From the NCBI GenBank assembly GCA_900551365.1, contig URVZ01000013.1:1-36225 (forward strand): a DNA stretch of 36,225 nt, in the 5' to 3' direction. A program made the position numbers and the translations under genes. Source of the stretch: an uncultured Collinsella sp. GTDB lineage: Bacteria > Actinomycetota > Coriobacteriia > Coriobacteriales > Coriobacteriaceae. Under the pieces are notes generated by a model. It did not search any database. It was given only the letters and a program-made list of their open reading frames with translations, and was not told where the DNA came from. Numbering within the stretch: the first letter of the stretch is position 1; each line of letters begins with the position of its first letter. Below, piece after piece: positions 30,855 through 36,225 of the stretch.

Positions 30855-30953
30855 TGCCAAAAAGGGACAGGTTTATTTTGGCAGGTTTTATCTGGGCAAA
30901 CGTCATTTCCACCACAAAGGGGACAGGCACCTTTGTGGTGGTTTTTGCTTTGG
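30855..30953. repeat. 99-bp double-hairpin repeat, copy 2
   Basis: Same as the copy at 29356-29454 with two substitutions. It begins two bases after the MFS stop codon and gives it a terminator (CCACCACAAAGG stem and TTTTTG). Confidence 0.9.
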
Positions 30954-31035
30954 CGAGCCGTGCTCGTGCCTTGGTATACCATGTACTCCATTTCCGATTG
31001 CATCCAACATCGCCACACTACCCAGAAAGGCCCCC

Positions 31036-31857
31036 ATGGACGCCACATTCAGCAACATCAAAGCCGTGTTCTGCGATATCGACGGCACGCTGCTCACGAG
31101 CGAGCACACGGTGTCCCCGCGCACTGCGGCGGCGATCCGCGCTCTGCGCGAGCGTGGCGTGCTCTTTGGCCTGTGCACCGGGCGCGACGCCCACGCGACC
31201 GAGGCCATGTATGAGCTTTGGGGCATCGACGGTCTGGTAGACGTGATGGTGGGCTGTGGCGGCGCCGAGGTCATCGACCGCGCGCACGGCATCAACGAGC
31301 TGAGCTACCCGCTGCCGGGCGAAACCATCGCGCGCATCTGCAAACACATGGCGGACCTTCCGGCAACGCCCGTTTGCCCCCGAGACGGCGTGTTCTACGT
31401 TCCCGAGACCAACGCGTGCGTGGAGCACCTGTCGCAGGTCGACGGTGTGCCCTATATGGTGGTCGATTTTGCCGAGTTCTTGCGCGAACCGCAGCCCAAG
31501 GTGATGTTTACCATGGCGCCCGAGGTGATGCCGCAGGTCATCGAGCGAGCATCGACGTTCGTCGACGACACCGTTAAGGCAGCCGCCCTGCAAACCACGC
31601 AGCGCCTCTACGAGTTCATGGACCCGCGCGTGTCCAAGACGCGCGGCCTTGTGCGCGTGGCGGAGCTCAATGACATGGAGCTCCAGAACATCTGCGTGTT
31701 TGGCGATGCCGATAACGACACCTGCATGGTGGCCGACGCCGGCGCGGGCGTGGCCATGGCAAACGGCAGCGACGCCACCCGTGCCGCCGCCGACTTTGTA
31801 ACCGCGAGTAACGACGAAGACGGTATCGCGATCTTTATCGAGGAGCATCTGCTGTAG
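31036..31857 (+). CDS. Cof-type HAD-IIB phosphatase
   Basis: The 273-residue protein has HAD motif I DIDGTLL with the nucleophilic aspartate near residue 14, motif II in LCTGRDA, the motif III lysine in the PKVMF region, and motif IV GDADNDTCMV near 230. The cap between motifs II and III is of the C2B type. Such enzymes dephosphorylate sugar phosphates, flavin or pyridoxal phosphates; the substrate is unknown. The ATG at 31036 follows AGAAAGG. A short terminator follows. Confidence 0.93.
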   Translation: MDATFSNIKAVFCDIDGTLLTSEHTVSPRTAAAIRALRERGVLFGLCTGRDAHATEAMYELWGIDGLVDVMVGCGGAEVIDRAHGINELSYPLPGETIARICKHMADLPATPVCPRDGVFYVPETNACVEHLSQVDGVPYMVVDFAEFLREPQPKVMFTMAPEVMPQVIERASTFVDDTVKAAALQTTQRLYEFMDPRVSKTRGLVRVAELNDMELQNICVFGDADNDTCMVADAGAGVAMANGSDATRAAADFVTASNDEDGIAIFIEEHLL

Positions 31858-31870
31858 CGCCGGGGGAGAA

Positions 31871-31903
31871 CCGCCACAATGGGGATAGGCACCTTTGTGG
31901 TGG
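31871..31903 (+). terminator. Degenerate CCACCACAAA-family hairpin after the HAD gene
   Basis: CCGCCACAA pairs with TTGTGGTGG (31871-31879 with 31895-31903) around GGGGATAGGCACC. No T-tract follows. Confidence 0.55.
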
Positions 31904-32362
31904 CCTCAGGCGATTTGGGCGAGTTGATGCCTGCAATCTGCGCGCAAATACCAATATGGTTGTCTGAACATTACGCTTCTGACTACCGATGAGTTAAAGA
32001 TATTCTCATCAGTTTGGTAGGGTATTTCTCCCGGTAAATGACCTACAGCTCATGGTTAATTTTCGACTGTTTACAGGATGTTTACTCTTGAGCAAAATGT
32101 TGTGCAAATAAATCTAATGCCATTAAAAAATGATAGACAACTATATTACCAGCAGAAACAAAAAATAGATAGCGAATAAACGAAGGTAAATCTGAGCAAA
32201 TGTCAAGAGAATTGAGAATTCGCTACAAAACAATCGGTTATCTTGTTCAGATGTTCAAACAATCGCTACAATATGGATTACTAAGCGTGCGCAATTACAG
32301 ATTGCGCAGATACGTTTGATAGTGAAAGAGCAAGATCGCGGTCTCTTGGGGAGGAGACATCG
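31904..32362 (+). promoter_or_regulatory. AT-rich control region of the pilus locus
   Basis: This 459-bp gap is much more AT-rich than the rest of the window and has no convincing gene. A promoter with TTGTTC (32243-32248), 18 bp and TACAAT (32267-32272) is followed by an 8-bp perfect hairpin TGCGCAAT/ATTGCGCA (32288-32295 with 32301-32308). CGCTACAA is repeated at 32221 and 32265, the second overlapping the -10. GATGAG/CTCATC forms another dyad near 31988-32010. The composition suggests horizontal transfer or xenogeneic silencing of the pilus locus. Confidence 0.55.
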
Positions 32363-35300
32363 ATGAAAGCAAATTCAGACAAATCTAAACAGAGTAATAA
32401 AGCGACGCGCCGTGTACTGGCAGGCGTCTTGTGCGGAGCCTCCGTTTTGAGCCTGGTACTGTCGCTCGTCATGCCTCCGATCTCGCAGGCCATTGCCAAC
32501 GATGCCCAGACGGTTTCTACCGAAGAAATTGTGATGGGGGGGGGTTCCTCAAGTGAGTCTACTGGTGTAGACAGCACCACTAACGGGGGTGCCGAAAAGC
32601 AGATTAGCGATGATGCCGAGAATGGCGCGAGCGAAGACGCCGCTGCCGCGGGACTGCCGTCCGACGACTCGGAGGCCAAGGGCGCCGCGCAGCCTTCCGA
32701 TACACAGCCTTCTGATGATGAAACTAACGATGAAAACGCTATCGCTCCCGCTACCGTCAGTGCCGATGGCTATAACGAGGTGAAAGGTAATATTGCTGAG
32801 ACGTTCACCAATGGCGGCAAGTTCCGACTGACGGATTTTGCCTATTCGGATAAGCAGATCACCATCACCAAAGACACTGCTATCGATCTTGCGGGACACA
32901 TGCTCTACCGTGATTCCGGCAACAAAGACTCCTTCTTTGTGGTCGAAAATGGAGCCACACTCACTATCGAGGATTTAGGTAAAACAAAAGACGAACAGAC
33001 CCTGGTCGAAACGACGGCGGGTCATCTTGCGTCTATGGAATGGGAAACAGGAAACGGCTCAAATAGTGACACTCCTAAGAGTCTTACTTACTTTGAGACC
33101 AAGAGCACGCCCAATCAAGATGGACTCGGCACAACCGAGACTACGATCAGGCATGTCGTTACGGGCTTTGGCGCTATTGATGCGGCATCGGACAGCGGTT
33201 CCGTAAAGCATGTGGTCACCGTTAAAGAGGGCGGCACGCTCGATCTCAAGGGCGGCATGATTACCACGGCCGCCAATCTGAGCGATGACGGCCATGTGAT
33301 TTTTTCTGAGGGTAAAGTCAAAATCGAAGGCGGTTACGTCACCAATGGCAACGGCGGTGGCTGGGGCGGTGGCCTGTGCATAACGGGCGAGAAGGCGGGC
33401 GCGAATGCCAGTCTCGAAATGACAGGCGGCGTGGTCGCGGGAAACAAGTCGGGTTCTGGCGGCGGCATCTATGCTGACAAGGGAGCCACCCTGAAGCTTA
33501 CGGGCGGAATTATCTCTGGCAACGCTACGTATGAAAACACTTGCAACAGCGGCGGCAGTCCCGAAAATGGTTATGGCGGCGGCGTCTTTACCAAAAATGC
33601 TTGCGTTAGTATCAGCGATTCGGCAAGCATTACTAACAATCGTGTCGATTCCAATATCTCTGAATCGTTTAACAATGGCCTGCTCGGTGGCGGTGGCATT
33701 GCATGTGTAAATGGTGGCAAGCTCAGTATAACGGGTGGCTCAGTTACTGCTAACTACTCCCATGAGGCTGCCGGCGGCGTTTACGCTGGTTTTTACAACC
33801 AGACCATCGAGTTTGAAATGACTGGCGGCACGATTGCCGGCAACGTGGCGGAGAACGCTGAGGGCGGCGGTTTGCGTATCGCTGGCGGTGACAACACTGG
33901 TACGATGGCAACAATTAGCGCTGGTGAGAACAGCAAGATTTACATTACGAACAACAAGACTATGACGGGTAAGGATCGCGGCGGCGACTGGGGCGGCGGT
34001 GGCGTCTTTATCCAGAAGGGCGGCAAGCTCAATATCGTAAAGACGTTGATTGCCGAAAATGAGGCTGGCGGCTGGGGCGGCGGCGTTGGCGCTTGCCCTA
34101 CGGGCGAAACAATCGTTTCGCATTCCAACGGTGCCGCTATTTATAACAATAAAGATAATAATGGTGAACACTACTCTGCCGGCGGATATGGGAAGAACGA
34201 GGATAGTAACTCCGAGTACATTACCGAGCCCTTCAAAAAATCCGGCCATAAGGATTTCTTCCTGGTGCGTAAAAAAGATGGTGCGAACTCGACAATTGCA
34301 GTTGTGCTCGGCAAGATGCTCGGCGGCGACTCGGCTGGTTGGCAGGGCACTTGCGACGGCGAGAAGATCACCATTGAGCCAAATGGCGGCGCCGAGGCCA
34401 AGTACATGTTCGGTCTTGAGGCCTATCCGACTGCCGATGCCATGGGAAAGGCGCAGACAGCGGCTACGACCATTATCAGTGGCAACTATTCCTACACCCA
34501 CGGTGGCGGCATCATGACCAACGGCGATCTTGTCGTTGGCGAGGTCAAGGATCTGAGTGTTTATCCGAGCATGAAGCTCAATGCCACCAAGGTGCTTAAA
34601 GATGAAAAGGGAATCTCGCAAGGCCTTAGCACGCACAATTACAGATTTAAGTTGCTGCGCCAGGATGGTGACATCGAGCCTTCTTGGAAAGATGACGACA
34701 CATTTGATATGGGCGATTGCAGTGTTGCGGGCGAGGCGCCTGTTGATCAAACAAACGGCAATATCACCTTCGACTCTGGCAAGGACTATTCTTCGGGACA
34801 ATACGTTTTCTATCTTGTTGAGGAACCCATCAGCGGCGAAAACGAATTGGATACCAAATTCGACGAGACCATTTACAAGATCGTGGTAAAAGTTGAGGAC
34901 AATCCATCCGACACTAAATATCTCATGTCGATTCCTATTAATTATTACAAGGTAAAAGAAATAACCGTTTCTAAAAAGACAGAGAAGGATCCCGACTTCA
35001 AACCACTTGGTTCCGGAAGCTATTCCGTTGACATCCCACAAGATAGCTCACAAGATAGCACGAAGACTACGGTTACTATCGGTAACAGTAAGAAACCGAC
35101 CTTTACCAACAAAATCGTGCCCCCCGCCTCCTGGACTCCTAAGGCGACTAAGGTCGTTGAGGGTGGCGAGATGAAGGAGTTTACACTTCAGTTTGCGAAA
35201 GACAGCAAATTTAAAAACATCATCGGTACTGCCGTGACCTCTGGTAAAGAAACGAAGCAGACGCTTTCGTTCAAAGACACCACTGATAAAGAGGTTGAGC

Positions 35301-35743
35301 TCAAGTACTCGCTCGCTGATATCAGGGGTAATCCCGACGACTCGGGCGACTCCACGGGTGGCCCTTCCAAGACCTATACGTACTATGTGCGCGAGAAAAC
35401 CGACGGTTCGCGGTTCTCGCGCTACACGTACGACCACTCGGTCTATAAGTTCACGGTTGTGGCAAGGTATGACACCGAAAAAGGAGAGATCAACTGTGCG
35501 GTGACCTACAGGAAGGGAACCGTTGACAAAGAAGGTACGTGGGTAAGCGCCGAGACCGAGGGCCACGAGTTTCCCGACACTACCCCCACCTTCACCAACA
35601 CCTACTCCACCTCTTTGCCCCTTTCTGGTATGTCGGGCGTCACTCTGACGTACCTTGCCGGCGCGGCGGTGCTTTGCGCTGCTGCGGCCTGGATGCACAT
35701 TCGTCGCAAGGCGAATGCGAAGGGGGGCGAGCGTCGTGAATAA
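32363..35743 (+). CDS. Sortase-anchored surface protein, beta-helix plus FctA-like pilin domains
   Basis: The 1126-residue protein has a signal peptide (RRVLAGVLCGASVLSLVLSL) and a Ser/Asp-rich stretch with a 9-G tract in its gene. Residues about 290-560 hold repeated GGG(I/V)-LxLTGGxIxGN motifs of a right-handed beta-helix. Two C-terminal domains (about 735-890 and 920-1075) resemble FctA/Spy0128-type pilin domains with EEP and YYVRE segments, which often form isopeptide bonds. It ends with a sorting signal LPLSG (1085-1089), a hydrophobic helix and a basic tail. It is probably a tip or minor pilin and adhesin. The ATG follows GGGGAGGAG. The end overlaps the next pilin gene by eight bases. 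Codon use is less GC-rich than in the neighbours. Confidence 0.85.
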   Translation: MKANSDKSKQSNKATRRVLAGVLCGASVLSLVLSLVMPPISQAIANDAQTVSTEEIVMGGGSSSESTGVDSTTNGGAEKQISDDAENGASEDAAAAGLPSDDSEAKGAAQPSDTQPSDDETNDENAIAPATVSADGYNEVKGNIAETFTNGGKFRLTDFAYSDKQITITKDTAIDLAGHMLYRDSGNKDSFFVVENGATLTIEDLGKTKDEQTLVETTAGHLASMEWETGNGSNSDTPKSLTYFETKSTPNQDGLGTTETTIRHVVTGFGAIDAASDSGSVKHVVTVKEGGTLDLKGGMITTAANLSDDGHVIFSEGKVKIEGGYVTNGNGGGWGGGLCITGEKAGANASLEMTGGVVAGNKSGSGGGIYADKGATLKLTGGIISGNATYENTCNSGGSPENGYGGGVFTKNACVSISDSASITNNRVDSNISESFNNGLLGGGGIACVNGGKLSITGGSVTANYSHEAAGGVYAGFYNQTIEFEMTGGTIAGNVAENAEGGGLRIAGGDNTGTMATISAGENSKIYITNNKTMTGKDRGGDWGGGGVFIQKGGKLNIVKTLIAENEAGGWGGGVGACPTGETIVSHSNGAAIYNNKDNNGEHYSAGGYGKNEDSNSEYITEPFKKSGHKDFFLVRKKDGANSTIAVVLGKMLGGDSAGWQGTCDGEKITIEPNGGAEAKYMFGLEAYPTADAMGKAQTAATTIISGNYSYTHGGGIMTNGDLVVGEVKDLSVYPSMKLNATKVLKDEKGISQGLSTHNYRFKLLRQDGDIEPSWKDDDTFDMGDCSVAGEAPVDQTNGNITFDSGKDYSSGQYVFYLVEEPISGENELDTKFDETIYKIVVKVEDNPSDTKYLMSIPINYYKVKEITVSKKTEKDPDFKPLGSGSYSVDIPQDSSQDSTKTTVTIGNSKKPTFTNKIVPPASWTPKATKVVEGGEMKEFTLQFAKDSKFKNIIGTAVTSGKETKQTLSFKDTTDKEVELKYSLADIRGNPDDSGDSTGGPSKTYTYYVREKTDGSRFSRYTYDHSVYKFTVVARYDTEKGEINCAVTYRKGTVDKEGTWVSAETEGHEFPDTTPTFTNTYSTSLPLSGMSGVTLTYLAGAAVLCAAAAWMHIRRKANAKGGERRE
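32536..32544 (+). repeat. Poly-G(9) tract, candidate phase-variation switch
   Basis: Nine G lie at codons 58-61 of the surface protein. The present length keeps the frame open. One extra G leads to TGA four codons later; one fewer leads to TAG within nine codons. Confidence 0.75.
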
Positions 35744-36225
35744 GAGAGTTTGCTCCTTCCCGATCTTGTTTGCGCTGCTTGCCCTCCTGATCGGCACCTG
35801 CGCGGTTGTGTTCCCCGCATCCGCGCAGGCCGCGCCGACCTCGACCGGTTCCATCACGGTGAGCGGCACCGTGGCGCGCAGCTACGACGCCTGCCAGATC
35901 TTTAGCGCCAACGTCGTCGACGGCGACAGCGACGCCAAGATCGCCACCGACCTCGCCTGGGCAAGCGACGCCGTGCGCGACGTCGCGCTGCCTGTGCTGC
36001 ACAGCGCCGGCATGCCCAATTCCCAGACCACCGCGCAGGAAGCTGCCGAGTGGCTCAACACCGATTCCCACCTTACGAGCGCGCTGAGCGCACAGCTCGC
36101 TCGTTCCCTCCAGAGCTCTGGCGCCAGGCCTGCGGCCCTCAACGCGGGTATGGCGGCCGAGCTGCCCTGTGGCTACTGGCTCATCGTCGCCGACGACGAC
36201 GCCATCGCCCAGGGCGAGGCCGGCA
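35736..36225 (+). CDS. SpaA/SpaH-like major pilin, 3' partial
   Basis: About 163 residues are visible to the window end. A signal peptide (FPILFALLALLIGTCAVVF, then ASAQA) is followed by an N-terminal pilin domain (TGSITVSGTVARSYDACQIF, then TTAQEAAEWL and CGYWLIVADDD). This resembles the SpaH/EbpB-type backbone pilins of Gram-positive sortase pili. The start is GTG at 35736 after GGGGGGCGAG and overlaps the preceding gene's stop. The cell-wall signal and a sortase gene would lie beyond the window. Confidence 0.75.
   Translation, partial: MNKRVCSFPILFALLALLIGTCAVVFPASAQAAPTSTGSITVSGTVARSYDACQIFSANVVDGDSDAKIATDLAWASDAVRDVALPVLHSAGMPNSQTTAQEAAEWLNTDSHLTSALSAQLARSLQSSGARPAALNAGMAAELPCGYWLIVADDDAIAQGEAG

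Noticed and set aside
31988..32100. c-di-GMP riboswitch before the pilus locus
   Set aside because: The expected conserved GCAAAGC-type elements of c-di-GMP-I are not visible.

Overview
The window looks like chromosomal DNA of a GC-rich, Gram-positive gut actinobacterium, most likely Coriobacteriia and probably Collinsella or a close relative. This is inferred from the gene repertoire and codon use: a GlnR-like orphan regulator beside a class I glutamine synthetase, sortase-anchored pilins, a sugar-acid locus and a MoaA plus MoaC-MobB pair. No rRNA or tRNA was seen, so the taxonomic call is moderate. No prophage or CRISPR array was seen.

Layout. 1-1464: 3' part of an Old-Yellow-Enzyme/FAD-NAD oxidoreductase with its terminator. 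1467-2225: an IS200-type insertion. 2399-4274: an AAA ATPase preceded by 10-bp tandem repeats, then a YczE-type membrane protein. 4300-11127: a sugar-acid region with HIT protein, GntP permease, GntR/FCD regulator, KDPG aldolase, KDG kinase and LacI regulator. 11170-12022: an MNT/HEPN toxin-antitoxin pair whose MNT subunit carries an N-terminal RelB/DinJ-like domain. 12156-14206: a glutamine-synthetase homologue with altered active-site motifs and a GlnR-like regulator. 14422-18560: an HtrA protease, a MITE-like element and NAD-dependent DNA ligase. 18845-20049: a Phd/VapC-like toxin-antitoxin pair followed by decayed toxin-antitoxin and gene-end fragments. 20050-25376: a MATE exporter and a heterodimeric ABC exporter. 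25592-26629: a DUF559-like hypothetical protein. 26863-29230: moaA and a moaC-mobB fusion. 29617-31857: an MFS transporter and a Cof-type HAD phosphatase. 32363-end: a sortase-anchored beta-helix/FctA-type surface protein and the start of a SpaA/SpaH-like pilin, probably the left part of a pilus operon.

The most interesting signal lies in the sugar-acid region. Two minus-strand promoters, one above the yczE leader and one above kdgK, have the same design: TTGCAA, 15 bp, TATACT, then a LacI-type operator, then an 18-bp hairpin. The two hairpin stems differ in sequence by matched changes, while their 22-nt loop is almost identical. A second structured module is also shared. At yczE it follows the first directly and ends in a U-tract; at the other locus it sits between kdgK and eda. 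An exact copy of the kdgK operator lies in a 34-bp palindrome upstream of hit-gntP. Together these suggest a small LacI-controlled regulon that includes an undescribed structured RNA with C-rich loops.

Other points of note are a 9-G tract in the surface-protein gene, where a one-base slip in either direction gives an immediate stop (a phase-variation candidate), a likely pseudo-glutamine synthetase paired with GlnR, and three single genes each bracketed by a matched pair of intergenic hairpin repeats.
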